DNA from: Prolixibacteraceae bacterium
GTDB lineage: Bacteria; Bacteroidota; Bacteroidia; Bacteroidales; Prolixibacteraceae
Reading direction: 5' to 3'
Assembly (NCBI GenBank): GCA_028282705.1
Contig: JANQHI010000025.1
Coordinates: 1 to 34,872, forward strand
Length of the DNA stretch: 34,872 nt
Below, piece by piece: positions 1 through 9,700 of the stretch. The translations under genes and the position numbers were made by a program. A model generated the notes under the pieces. The model was given only the letters and a program-made list of their open reading frames with translations. It did no database searches and was not told where the DNA came from. Position 1 is the first letter of the stretch. Each line of letters begins with the position of its first letter.

Positions 1-193
1 TTTTGCAAAATAGAATTTTTCTTTCCCAAAACCCTTTGAATTCGGGGAGGGCTTTGAAAAAGAAAAATTATGGAATGACACAGTTAATTGAACAGAGCCC
101 AATTACTTATTCAGCCCCCTTAGTTTATCCAATCCATTCAGTTGATTAATCCAGCAACTAGCATCCAGTAACCAATTCCCAGCCTTGGTGATC

Positions 194-290
194 AGAAAAA
201 ATATCCAATAATCAATAAGAAATTTTCAATATTTAAGAATCTAGTATCAAGTATCCAGCATCCATTAGCTAGCATCCAGCACCCAATAAC
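194..290 (-). repeat. Dispersed repeat copy A (inverted relative to copy B)
   Basis: The reverse complement of 194-259 aligns with plus-strand 33683-33750 at about 62 of 68 columns by eye (four mismatches, two single-base indels). The shared core contains an uninterrupted 28-base match around TATTGAAAATTTCTTATTG. Upstream of the core on the minus strand (260-290) the sequence breaks into CTGGATGCT-like units. Both copies are intergenic. The type of element is not recognised. Confidence 0.85.
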
Positions 291-302
291 ATGACTTCTA
301 TA

Positions 303-334
303 TTGCATTTTGAAAAAACAATCCATTAAATTTG
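303..334 (+). promoter_or_regulatory. Candidate Bacteroidota promoter of the alcohol dehydrogenase gene
   Basis: TAAATTTG at 327-334 matches the Bacteroidota -7 consensus TAnnTTTG exactly, and TTG at 303-305 lies 21 bases upstream as a possible -33 element. Transcription would begin near 340, giving a leader of about 20 bases before ATG 361. This supports the ATG at 361 over an in-frame ATG at 310, which would lie inside the promoter. Confidence 0.45.
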
Positions 335-360
335 GTATCAGCAATTTTAATAGCTTAACT

Positions 361-1401
361 ATGAAAGCAGCAATCTTTGAGAAATTCCGTGGACCTATCC
401 AAATAAAACAAGTAGCTGACCCAGCACCAACTGAAAATGGGGTGGTTTTAAAGGTTGAAGCCACAGGGATTTGCAGAAGTGACTGGCATGGCTGGATGGG
501 GCATGACCCTGATATTGTATTGCCCCATGTGCCTGGACATGAAATTGCAGGGGTTGTTGCTAAGGTTGGCAAAAATAGTAAAAACTGGAAGGTAGGAGAC
601 AGGGTTACTATGCCTTTTGTGTGTGGCTGTGGCACCTGCCCTGAGTGCCATTCAGGAAACCACCAGGTGTGTGATACCCAGTTTCAGCCAGGGTTTACTG
701 CCTGGGGTTCATTTGCTGAATATGTAGCTATTGATTATGCAGATTTGAACCTGGTTGCATTGCCCGAAGAAATTGGGTTTGTTACAGCTGCCAGTTTGGG
801 GTGCAGGTTTATTACCTCTTTCAGGGCAGTGGTTGACCTGGCCAATGCTTCAGGGGGGCAATGGGTGGCTGTGCATGGCTGTGGTGGGGTAGGGCTTTCT
901 GCCATAATGATAGCCTCATCATTGGGGGCAAATGTGGCAGCCATTGATATTGATGACACCAAACTGGAACTGGCTGAAAAGGTGGGTGCAATAGCTACTG
1001 TTAATGCTAAAAAGGTAGGTAGTGTCACTGAAGCCATAAGGGATATTTCAGGTAGGGGGGCACATGTTTCTATTGATGCACTGGGCAGCCAGGAAACTTG
1101 TTTTAACTCGATAAACTGCCTGAGGAAAAGGGGGAAGCACATTCAGGTGGGGCTAATGACTGGCAACCACCAACACCCCAAAGTACCCATGGATAAGGTG
1201 CTGGCACATGAGCTTGAAATAATAGGCAGCCATGGCATGCAGGCATTCAGGTACCAGGAGATGTTTGAAATGATCAAGGCAGGGAAGCTTAAACCTGAAA
1301 TGCTGGTTGGCAAAACTGTTTCCCTTGAAGAGGCTTCCCATGAATTGGCCAATATGGATAATTTTGAAAATGTGGGGGTAACTGTTATAAATTCATTTTA
1401 G
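361..1401 (+). CDS. Zinc-dependent alcohol dehydrogenase, MDR family
   Basis: A 346-residue cytoplasmic NAD(P)-dependent dehydrogenase of the medium-chain (MDR) type, expected to interconvert an alcohol and an aldehyde or ketone. The substrate cannot be told from sequence. Visible features are the catalytic-zinc cysteine C38 in GICRSDWHG, the GHE signature at H60-E61, the structural-zinc cysteines C90, C93, C96 and C104, and a Rossmann motif GCGGVG near residue 177 followed by an aspartate-rich strand end (AAIDIDD), which usually favours NAD over NADP. Length is normal for the family. The start at 361 gives the standard N-terminus MKAAIFEKF; an upstream ATG at 310 would add 17 atypical residues. 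The gene stands alone and is convergent with the thioredoxin-like gene that ends at 1427. No terminator hairpin was found in the 25-base gap. Confidence 0.93.
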   Translation: MKAAIFEKFRGPIQIKQVADPAPTENGVVLKVEATGICRSDWHGWMGHDPDIVLPHVPGHEIAGVVAKVGKNSKNWKVGDRVTMPFVCGCGTCPECHSGNHQVCDTQFQPGFTAWGSFAEYVAIDYADLNLVALPEEIGFVTAASLGCRFITSFRAVVDLANASGGQWVAVHGCGGVGLSAIMIASSLGANVAAIDIDDTKLELAEKVGAIATVNAKKVGSVTEAIRDISGRGAHVSIDALGSQETCFNSINCLRKRGKHIQVGLMTGNHQHPKVPMDKVLAHELEIIGSHGMQAFRYQEMFEMIKAGKLKPEMLVGKTVSLEEASHELANMDNFENVGVTVINSF

Positions 1402-1426
1402 CCAGCTGGCCTCAACATTAAATGGG

Positions 1427-2800
1427 TTATTGAAGTGAATTCATAATCCTCCTGGTTTTAGGGTCAGAAGGAAAAGGGGCATTAAAATTCACTAACTTAC
1501 CTTTTTTATCAATAATAATGTACCTGGGGGCATAGCCAATCCTGTAATCTTTATTAAACTGTGACTTGTGCCCTTTGTCGACAATAAACTGGTGTTCCAG
1601 GTTCCCCAATTCTTTGGCCTTTTTTAGCCACTTGGTTTTGTCAGTATCAAGGGAAACCATCAGGAATACCCAGTTTTTACCTTTGTAATCCTCTTCAATC
1701 TTATTCAGGTGAGGCATTTCTGCTATGCACTTTCCACAATAAGTAGCCCACACATCTATATAAACATTATTCCCTTTATAATCAGAAAGGTAGTGGATTT
1801 TGCCTTCCATATCAATTAATTCAATTTCAGGGGCAGGTTTGCCAGGCCCCAGCAGGGATACTTCTTCAACCTTTGCGAGCATTTCTTTTTTCACTTTTTC
1901 ATCCAGGCAATTTTCGATAAAGTAATCCATAATGGGTTTTATATTTGCATCAGAATATTCACCCAGCTGCCTTGCCAGAAGGATTTGTGAAACCAATGAT
2001 TTGACTTCTTTATTAGTGACCAGTTTTTGCATCATTTTAAGGTTCCCAATGGCTGAGGGGTTAGGGGTTCCAGGGTATTTATCATTAAAAAGTTTTCCAT
2101 AATTGTAAAGAATTGACTGGATCAGGTTTTGCCCATAAATTGCGACTTCTGGGTTGTTTAACACCTCTTTGCTCACCACTGCTTTGGTAAAAGATGGGAT
2201 TGCATCAGGTTTCTTTTTATAAGAGTATGCAGCATTCATAAATGGGTAAGACACCTGGCGATTTAAAACATAATACTTGTTCCTGAGTTTTTCTTCTTCT
2301 GCCCATTGTTTCTCAACATCTCCATTTTCAACCAATTCTTCCAATAGTTGGACAGAGCTTTTGATCAGTTGATCCATCTGAGTTTTAAAAACTGAGCTGT
2401 CAGTAAGGCTTTGGGTTTTGCTCCATGAGCCTTTCATAAATTTACTTTTGAATAACTGGTATTTATTCAATGCCTCAAATTTTCCTCCTGATAGAGAGAT
2501 GGATTCACCATTTTCTCCTGAAACAGACAGGGTAACCTGGTCATTTGGAGCCATTTTCATATTCAGTATACATCCAGCAACAAATAGTTGTTTGGGTTCA
2601 TTATTATCCACAGTGAATTCAAACTCTACATTTGTTCCTGAAGATAAAAGTTGTTCTATGTTTTCTGCCCTGCTAAATATTCTTACCTCTTTTTTACACT
2701 CCTTGCCAACCTTTATAAGTAGTTTTGAATTTTGGGCTGTTAGTTGGATATTCAATAATGAAATAAGGAGGATAAGGAATATTTTTTTGGATGTTTTCAT
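1427..2800 (-). CDS. TlpA-family thioredoxin-like protein, exported
   Basis: A 457-residue exported protein with a signal peptide at residues 1-22 (hydrophobic core, then QLTAQ) and no lipobox. Residues about 25-310 form a family-specific N-terminal region that I do not recognise confidently. Residues about 318-457 are a TlpA/AhpC-type thioredoxin fold with active site WATYCGKC, cysteines C355 and C358. It probably reduces or exchanges disulfides of envelope proteins. The dipeptide GK between the cysteines differs from the GP of thioredoxin, which would shift redox potential. It is the last gene of the SusC/SusD operon, starting 15 bases after the stop of the preceding TlpA lipoprotein. Its substrate is unknown; a maturation role for the SusCD system is inference from position only. 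Confidence 0.85.
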   Translation of the reverse strand: MKTSKKIFLILLISLLNIQLTAQNSKLLIKVGKECKKEVRIFSRAENIEQLLSSGTNVEFEFTVDNNEPKQLFVAGCILNMKMAPNDQVTLSVSGENGESISLSGGKFEALNKYQLFKSKFMKGSWSKTQSLTDSSVFKTQMDQLIKSSVQLLEELVENGDVEKQWAEEEKLRNKYYVLNRQVSYPFMNAAYSYKKKPDAIPSFTKAVVSKEVLNNPEVAIYGQNLIQSILYNYGKLFNDKYPGTPNPSAIGNLKMMQKLVTNKEVKSLVSQILLARQLGEYSDANIKPIMDYFIENCLDEKVKKEMLAKVEEVSLLGPGKPAPEIELIDMEGKIHYLSDYKGNNVYIDVWATYCGKCIAEMPHLNKIEEDYKGKNWVFLMVSLDTDKTKWLKKAKELGNLEHQFIVDKGHKSQFNKDYRIGYAPRYIIIDKKGKLVNFNAPFPSDPKTRRIMNSLQ

Positions 2801-2815
2801 CTTATGCTGTTTTAG

Positions 2816-3871
2816 TTACTCATGTTTTTTGAAACCATGTTTTTCTAACTCTCTCCAGATACTTTCTCCATGGAGTTTTTTTGCCAGTATTTTTCCCGTG
2901 GGCGAAATCAGGAGGATAAGGGGGATTGCTGTTACATTGTATTCTTTTGAAATATCTTTTATGTCGCGAGCCTGTTTCCATGGCATGTTTTCATCTTTTA
3001 AAGCTTTCAGCCAGGCTTCTTCTTTTGCATCAATTGATATACTCAGTAATTGAAGCCCCTGCCCATTGAATGTATTGTACACCTCTTTCAGGTTTGGGAT
3101 TTCTTTCCTGCATGGAATACACCATGAGGCCCAGAAATCAAGCAACAGATAAGCTCCTTTGTAATCACCAAGTGAGATTTTTTCCCCTTCAACAGAAAGA
3201 AGTTCAAAAAAAGGTGCTGGTTGCCCAATAGCACTTTTTATGGAGGCATCCCTCCTGTTTATCAAATTATTGAGGTAATAACTATTGTATATGTCACTTG
3301 AAAAAGATGTGATAACCTTTTCTAATTGACTCAACCCTGACCCCCAATATTTTTCATGGAAGAAATATGATAGGGGAATACTGTTTGGTTTTTCAGTTGC
3401 AAGCTCCCATAATTTATTTTCATATTGCTCAACAAGTTGGGCTTGTTCATCTGTCAACTGTTTTTTATACTTTAGTTCTGAATACTTTTCATAGCCAAGG
3501 CTATTCTTAACTTGCAGGTAGTCCTGGTTTATTTTGCCTCCTTTAATAGTCAAATCTTCAGGTGTACCTGAAAAAGTTATCTTCCCTGGTTCACTAAAAA
3601 ACTGTACCCTTTTCCTGATGTCATTTACCTTTAGCAATCCTGTCCTGTAAACAACTGTACTGTCGATTTGCCTGGAAAATTCTCCATTGATGATCTCAAT
3701 TTTGATGGTGCGTTTTTGGCTATCTTCAAGTGACTTTACATTTTTATAAGGGTAGATCAGCAATTCACCATTTATTTCTGTTCCCAGTTCTCCAACAAGT
3801 ATACATTCCTTGTCTGTGTTGCAGCCTGCCAATGCAAGCACTGCAACAATCAAATATACTATTCTCGCCAT
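2816..3871 (-). CDS. TlpA-family thioredoxin-like lipoprotein
   Basis: A 351-residue lipoprotein. The N-terminus ends in the lipobox LAGC with C17 as the lipidated cysteine. Residues 20-110 are a beta-rich region resembling the DUF4369-type N-terminal domain common on such proteins, followed by a helical stretch at 110-210. A TlpA-like thioredoxin domain occupies about 215-351 with active site WASWCIPC (C251, C254) and the usual RKEIP sequence after it. It is likely a membrane-tethered thiol-disulfide oxidoreductase. The gene lies between the M43-like lipoprotein (64-base gap containing a strong hairpin) and a second TlpA gene (15-base gap). Paired TlpA genes behind a SusCD pair are common in Bacteroidota, but their substrate is not known. 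Confidence 0.88.
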   Translation of the reverse strand: MARIVYLIVAVLALAGCNTDKECILVGELGTEINGELLIYPYKNVKSLEDSQKRTIKIEIINGEFSRQIDSTVVYRTGLLKVNDIRKRVQFFSEPGKITFSGTPEDLTIKGGKINQDYLQVKNSLGYEKYSELKYKKQLTDEQAQLVEQYENKLWELATEKPNSIPLSYFFHEKYWGSGLSQLEKVITSFSSDIYNSYYLNNLINRRDASIKSAIGQPAPFFELLSVEGEKISLGDYKGAYLLLDFWASWCIPCRKEIPNLKEVYNTFNGQGLQLLSISIDAKEEAWLKALKDENMPWKQARDIKDISKEYNVTAIPLILLISPTGKILAKKLHGESIWRELEKHGFKKHE

Positions 3872-3890
3872 GATGTTTAATTATTTGAAG

Positions 3891-3928
3891 GAAAGGAAAG
3901 CACGTTTTTTTTAACGTGCCTTCCTCTT
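3891..3928 (-). terminator. Intra-operon hairpin before the TlpA lipoprotein gene
   Basis: On the minus strand a 7-bp perfect stem GCACGTT/AACGTGC (3900-3906 with 3913-3919) closes a six-A loop and is extended by further pairing to about 3891-3928 with two mismatches. It is followed by TTTCCTTTCC rather than a pure U-run. It lies between the M43-like gene and the TlpA lipoprotein gene, so it may be a partial terminator, a processing site or a 3'-end stabiliser that lowers expression of the two TlpA genes. Confidence 0.6.
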
Positions 3929-3935
3929 CTGTTCC

Positions 3936-5270
3936 TTATTTTCTGAACTGCCTGTGGGGGCAATATTCCAATACAGCCCTTAACCTTTTTACCTGTTCAT
4001 AAGTAATGGTGGTTGCAGAGCTATACTGGTCCATTATATTATAAGATTCATAGTAGTAACGTGGGGTAACCTCAACAGCACTGGTTGATGTTGGGGTTTT
4101 AGCCTGATAAATCCATTTTTCCCTGAGCAGCCACACCATATAATAGATATGGGTATCTGAGCAGAAATCATTATCAGCATCCTTTAAGGGTGTATAGTAA
4201 GATGACCTGTACCTGGTTGGAAATACCCCAAAGAATGTCCCAAACATAAACTCAAATGAAACTTCATTGTCTTGAGCAAACAAGGCATCAGTTGAGATGG
4301 CAATACCAACATCTGTGGCAGATTCATAAGGCTGGTTTAGGTCATCTACTTCTGTTAATGGTGTAACTGTATAACTCCTTGGTTCTCCATACACTTTTTT
4401 AGGGTAAGGGAGTTCAGAAGCTGATGTAGTAATGTACCTGGGTGGCAATGATTCAAATGAAGTGGAATAAGCCCATCCCCACCTTTCATAATACCAGTCA
4501 CTGATGTAAATATTGAGGTATTTATTTGGATCCCATACATGGTTTGCAGTAACAAAATCATTTATTTCTAAACCTTCCCTGTCTCCTGCATTAACCCTGT
4601 TTATACCTGTTTCAGCAAGGGGTGCTCCCTGAGGGCCTGTGCTGGCCATTTCAAATTTAACTTTAGCATCAATAGAGTGTGGTGAAGGTGCTAATGTACC
4701 AGCCATCACCTGGTTAAGCCTATCTATCTTTTTTGCCAGGTATTCTGAAGTTACATTGTTAATGGCATACTTATTAGAATTATTTGAAACAAGGTGGAAA
4801 ATAACAGGAATAGTTATTTGTGGGAAGTTATCCTGTGGAGCAGGTTGCAGGGCTACAGCTATTAAATCAGACCTTATGCCCCCTCCTTCAGCATAAAACT
4901 TTATGGAGTCGGCATTAGAAGTTGTGGAAAAACTCTTCCCATCTATTTCTGTACCATCTTCAGTATAAATTTTAATGGAACCTTCAGGTAGCCTGCCATC
5001 TTTAAATTCAAATGTTTTGGTTACCAATGTGTCCTTGTAATCACCTTCAGTGTTCAATTCAATGTATTCAATTACCTGCACTTCACCATAAGCTTTGTAA
5101 AGAAATGACAGGGTACTATTCCCATCAGCAAATAACTGGTTGCTATTGGCATACAAGTTAATTTCAGTAATATCATTTGCTTCATTTGAGTTTATGTATT
5201 CCACCATTTCCTCTTTTTCACACGAAAAAATAGCAAACACCACTATTATCAGATATATAAACCTTTTCAT
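3936..5270 (-). CDS. M43-like metalloprotease-family lipoprotein with destroyed zinc site
   Basis: A 444-residue lipoprotein (lipobox IFSC, C17). Residues about 25-145 look like an Ig-like beta region. From residue 150 (ITIPVIFHLV, then LNQVMAG) it follows the layout of the pappalysin-like (M43) zinc metalloprotease lipoproteins of Bacteroidota, including a late FCSDT sequence (369-373) and a Met-turn-like NIMDQY (411-416). Where the family has HExxHxxGxxH, this protein reads FMFGTFFGVFP at 341-351: all three zinc-binding histidines and the catalytic glutamate are replaced, while the glycines remain. The reading frame is otherwise intact, so it is probably a non-catalytic binding protein rather than a decayed gene. 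It lies 18 bases after susD in the same operon, which suggests a surface role in ligand capture. The family assignment is from memory of motifs. Confidence 0.75.
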   Translation of the reverse strand: MKRFIYLIIVVFAIFSCEKEEMVEYINSNEANDITEINLYANSNQLFADGNSTLSFLYKAYGEVQVIEYIELNTEGDYKDTLVTKTFEFKDGRLPEGSIKIYTEDGTEIDGKSFSTTSNADSIKFYAEGGGIRSDLIAVALQPAPQDNFPQITIPVIFHLVSNNSNKYAINNVTSEYLAKKIDRLNQVMAGTLAPSPHSIDAKVKFEMASTGPQGAPLAETGINRVNAGDREGLEINDFVTANHVWDPNKYLNIYISDWYYERWGWAYSTSFESLPPRYITTSASELPYPKKVYGEPRSYTVTPLTEVDDLNQPYESATDVGIAISTDALFAQDNEVSFEFMFGTFFGVFPTRYRSSYYTPLKDADNDFCSDTHIYYMVWLLREKWIYQAKTPTSTSAVEVTPRYYYESYNIMDQYSSATTITYEQVKRLRAVLEYCPHRQFRK

Positions 5271-5288
5271 TTTTTTCGTTTTTATGGG

Positions 5289-6767
5289 TTATAAAATCGA
5301 CCAGCCAGGGTTTTGTGAAATATCATTGTATTCCAGTTCTTCTCCCTGTGGTATAGGTTGTGTAAACCTGTAATCACCATCTTCCATGGTGTATGTCTGC
5401 CCTTCTTCTGTAAGGTCCAGGGCATTTCTGGTCCACCCTGTTTGTAAACGCACCAGGTCAGTCCACCTCATGTCATATTCAAAACAGAATTCACGCCTTC
5501 TTTCATCCAGGATTTCCTGTAAAATATCATTACCTGAATAACCTGAGTATCCAACAATCCTTTTCGCCTGGAATTCTTCCAGGGAGGTTTTTGCATTGGC
5601 ATTGTTTCCCAAGCGTGCATAAGATTCAGCTACAATAAGGTGCAGTTCAGCAGCCCTTAAAAAGAAATGTACATTATCCACATTGTTGGCAATGTTGGCA
5701 AACTTGGTGATTATCCCACCATCAGTTACATATGCTCCTGTATTACCTACTGTAGCAGTTTTCCTTACATCATTATCATCATATAAATCAACCAGTTCCT
5801 GGCGGCAAAAAATATCAAGGCGCCAGGCTGTCCTGGATACAATTGGGTGGAAACCCCCATTGGCCCACCAAATTGGGTCGTAAATCACAAGGGAATGGGG
5901 AGAGCCTTTTATTACCCCATTCAAGCTGTAATCATAAGTGAATAATTCACTGAAGTTATCAGTAGAAATAAGCTGTTTGTTTGCCAGCACAGCATTTGCA
6001 TACTCAATGGCTTTTGTATAATCATCATCAGCACCTGCACCTGAGCCTCCTTTAAAATGGTATACTTTGGCAAGCAACCCATTAACCAATTCTTTATCAT
6101 AAAAAATGTTGTAGGCAGTTGGCATGGTAGTATAGGTAAGTATCTCTTCCAGCTCATTTATAATGATCTCATAAACTTCTGCCTGTGTTTTCCTTTTTGA
6201 ATCATAGGTACTTACTTCATTTGCTTCAAGGTTTACTGGCAGCCCTAATTCATTATTATTGTATGGAGAAAAATACTGCATCAGTTTAAAAAGCTGGAAT
6301 GCCCTGATAAATTTAGCTTCAGCTCGTATGATATTGATTTCATCAGTGGTGGCTGTGCTTTCAAAGGCTTTAAGCTCATGCAACACCTGGTTGCAGAAAC
6401 CAATGTTGCTATAATGTTCTTTCCAAAGTTTTGAATGCAAATCCCCTTCAAACCAGTCAAGGCTTTGCAGGAAAAGCCCCCGGTTGTTCCTGGCTTGCCA
6501 TGAATCTGTGAGGTATAGGTCAATATCCAGGTCATCTGAGTAATATTGAAGAACAAAATAATTCTTCATTGAATTAAAAATAAATGCATCAGTTGCATTG
6601 GGAAGTGTTTCAGAGTTGCTATAACTCCTTAGGTAGGCTCCCATCAAAGCCTTTACATCTTCATATGTCTGAATTGTCAGGACATTTTTAGGGTCAACAT
6701 CCAGGTAGTCATCACATGAATAAAACAGGCTAATTGTAAATAGTAGGAATATTATTTTTTTCATCAC
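5289..6767 (-). CDS. SusD/RagB-family outer-membrane lipoprotein
   Basis: A 492-residue surface lipoprotein expected to act as the lid and ligand-binding partner of the SusC channel. Evidence is the lipobox FYSC (C18), then DDYLDVDPKN at the mature N-terminus, a TPR-like helical first half containing RAEAKFIRAFQLFKLMQYF, the family signature ILDERRREFCFEYDMRWTDLVR near residue 420, and the typical C-terminal ending with QNPGW. The start has two consecutive methionines and either is possible. It begins 7 bases after the susC stop and ends 18 bases before the M43-like gene, so the genes are almost certainly co-transcribed. No polysaccharide enzyme is present in the locus, so the ligand may be a peptide or another non-glycan; this is inference. 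Confidence 0.95.
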   Translation of the reverse strand: MMKKIIFLLFTISLFYSCDDYLDVDPKNVLTIQTYEDVKALMGAYLRSYSNSETLPNATDAFIFNSMKNYFVLQYYSDDLDIDLYLTDSWQARNNRGLFLQSLDWFEGDLHSKLWKEHYSNIGFCNQVLHELKAFESTATTDEINIIRAEAKFIRAFQLFKLMQYFSPYNNNELGLPVNLEANEVSTYDSKRKTQAEVYEIIINELEEILTYTTMPTAYNIFYDKELVNGLLAKVYHFKGGSGAGADDDYTKAIEYANAVLANKQLISTDNFSELFTYDYSLNGVIKGSPHSLVIYDPIWWANGGFHPIVSRTAWRLDIFCRQELVDLYDDNDVRKTATVGNTGAYVTDGGIITKFANIANNVDNVHFFLRAAELHLIVAESYARLGNNANAKTSLEEFQAKRIVGYSGYSGNDILQEILDERRREFCFEYDMRWTDLVRLQTGWTRNALDLTEEGQTYTMEDGDYRFTQPIPQGEELEYNDISQNPGWSIL

Positions 6768-6774
6768 TTACTTA

Positions 6775-9700
6775 TTAAAATCCAAGATTAATTGATAACA
6801 TGTAATTCCGTGAGTTTGGATATCCAAACTTTCCCATCAAAGCAGGGTCAATTCCATTATATTTGGTTAGCACAAACAGGTTTCGCGCAGTAGCATTAAC
6901 CCTGATATTTTTGAACCCAATTTTCTGGGCAAATTTTGGATCCACATTATACCCCAGTGTAACCAGGTTTAAACGCAAATAATCACCTGGTTCAAGTTTT
7001 TCATCATACAAATATGTAGAATAAGCATATCTTGTATTACCAGTAAAAGCTGGTACTGAAGTTATATCACCAGGCTGCCTCCACCTGTAAGCATCAGTAT
7101 AATACCTATTTTTTGAAGATACAGCAGCATGTGTATTAAATGATTTTATGGTATGCCCTGTTTTAAATTCAAAATTGGCAGTCAGTGTAAACCTTTTGTA
7201 GATAAGAGTATTAATGAAACCACCTGTTACTGGAGGATAAGCTTCTCCCAGGTATGAAACAGGAGGTGGGTCAATATCTAAATTGGAGTTGCTGTAAATG
7301 TCATCCATGTCAAATTTATTCCCTGACTCAGTCCAAACAAGGGTATGCCCTGTTGATTCATCCACCCCTGCAAACTTAAATCCATACCATGCGTTTACCG
7401 GGTATCCTTCAACAAAAGCCTGTTCATCAGTGGCTCCCACTTCATCCAATGTTTCATAATAGGTTGTTAGCACTTCATTATCATTCAAAGAGAGGATAAG
7501 CCTTGTTATCCACCTGAAATCCTGAGATTTAATATTGGTGGTACTTAAGGATATTTCCCACCCTTTATTTAATATATCTGCAACATTTTCCCTTACAACT
7601 CCTCGTCCTGAAGAATAAGGGAGCTTCCTGTTGTCAAGCACATCACTGGTGGTATTGTGGTAGTAGTTTGCAGAAAGTTCAAACCTGTTGTCAAATAGGG
7701 CAACATCTAACCCCACATTGATATCTTCCTTGGTTTGCCATTTTACATTAGGGCTGGGGAAACTGAATGATGTGGGTACCACCTGCCCATCATAGGTTAA
7801 TACATTTCCAATGTTCATTACCAGGAATGGGAGGGCATTTTTGTCAATGCTTCCTGTGTATCCAAACCCTGCCCTTATAGCCAGCTCATTTACAAATTCA
7901 TTTCCAACCATAAACTCCTCATTATGGATATTCCACCTGGCACCTACATTCCACAAAGGGGTAAACTGGTTTTCATTCCCAATAATATCAGACCCATCAT
8001 ACCTGACAGAGGCACTGGCAATGTATTTGTCCATGTATGAGTAAGAGCCATTCAGGAAAAATGAGGAAAGTTTTTGTTCATATATGCCAGTTCCTCCCAG
8101 CCTGTTCATATTTAGTGTTTCTACATTTATACCACCCAATTCAGGAAAGCCTACAATCCTGTGTATTTTATCATAAACAGGTGAATAATTAAATGAGTTG
8201 TTGGTATATGAACGGCTGATTTCCTGCCCTCCAAAAAGGTTAAGAAAATGGGCATCATCTATTTCCTTATTGAAAGAAATGGTATTCCTCCAGGTGAATG
8301 CCTGGGTGCGCCCAGTTGATTCCCTTAATGAACCTTTTACCAGCTCATGAGGGATTTCATACCCATAAGCAGGGTTTATCCAGTTATTTTTAAAGTTTGT
8401 ATAAGTACCTACACCTTCTTCAGTAATATCATGGTTTGAACTTGCACTGTATGATCCCTGTGTGGTAAACATAAGCCCAGGTAATACTTCCCATTCAACT
8501 TTCAGGTTGGTTTGGGCATTTATGTACCTGCTGTTGTTTTCATTTTCATTTAATTCCTGAAAGATGTTGAATTTTCCCCACTGGAGGCCATCACGTAAAC
8601 TGCTTTCCCTTACATTGTAACTTAAATCATATGCATAGGAGCCATCAGCATTGTAAGGTTTTTCATAGGTGTTGGCATACATTGCATAGTGCAATGGCTG
8701 TATGTTGCTGGCATGAGACCTGTCTTTTCTGACAGTGCTGGATAGGCCTAATGTAATCCTGACATTTTTAGTTGGGTTATGGGTCAATTTCATATTTAAG
8801 CCCATTTTTTCAAACTTATTATTGAGTTCAATCCCTTTTTCAGTTAAATAATTACTGGAAACATAATATTGTGTTTCTTCTGTGCCACCCCTCATGCTCA
8901 TGGTAAGTTGCTTAGAATTACCTATCCTGAAAATTTCATCAAACCAATCAGTTTCCACTTTTGCCAAATCTGCCAGCATTGCATCAGCCTGGCTTCCTGT
9001 TAGTTTACCATAGTTAAGGTCTTTCATGATATCAAAAGCCCTACCATAATGTTGGTAACGCCCCAGGTCTGCATACAAGTCTTTTTCAAATTGTATTTTC
9101 TGGGCTGAGTTCATCATGCGGATATCACTTGTAGGTTTTTCTGTTAACCCAATGGTTGCAGATGCATTGAAATAGGTTTTCCCAATGGTTCCTGATTTGG
9201 TTTCAATAACAATTACGCCATTTGCTGCCCTGGCACCATAAATAGCTGTAGCTGCAGCATCTTTTAAAACTGTGATTGATTTAATGTCATCAGGAGTTAG
9301 GTTACCAATACCTGTAGTAAAAATGGTATTTTGGATATCATTGGCACCATCAGAAATATTAGGTATCTCTCCTTGCAATGGCATCCCATCTACTATCCAA
9401 ATTGGGGCAGTACTTCCAGTAAGCGAATTTACCCCCCTGATGGTAATAGTTGCATCTTCTCCAGGCCGCCCAGATGAGATAGCTGTAAGCCCTGCAACTG
9501 TACCTTCCAGTACATCTTCAATAGCTGTATAACCTTTATTAGTTATCTCTTTGGCTGAAATTGTACTGGTTGAACCAGTCATCCTTTCCCTTTCAATTTC
9601 CTGGTAACCTGTTGAAACAATTACTTCATCAATCTTTAGGTTAGATTTTTCAAGGGAAATAAACATGATCTTTTTATTGCCAACAATTTGCTCCTGGGTC

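Larger units (their letters stand above)
1..360. other. Non-coding lead region with degenerate repeats
   Basis: No convincing gene is visible on either strand. Positions about 130-290 hold many imperfect copies of a short unit (CCAGCATC / CCAGTA on the plus strand, CTGGATGCT on the minus strand). Part of this region is a dispersed repeat listed separately. Positions 303-334 contain a candidate promoter for the alcohol dehydrogenase. Positions 1-120 show nothing recognisable. Confidence 0.7.

Noticed and set aside
120-290. Possible CRISPR array from repeated CCAGCATCC-like units
   Set aside because: Units are only 7-9 bases, irregularly spaced and degenerate, with no uniform spacers and no cas genes nearby.
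310-360. Upstream ATG for the alcohol dehydrogenase
   Set aside because: It adds 17 residues not seen in the family and lies inside a good promoter match; ATG 361 gives the usual N-terminus.
2418-3053. Plus-strand 211-codon open frame
   Set aside because: It runs antisense across the two TlpA genes, has no family features, and both TlpA genes are well supported.
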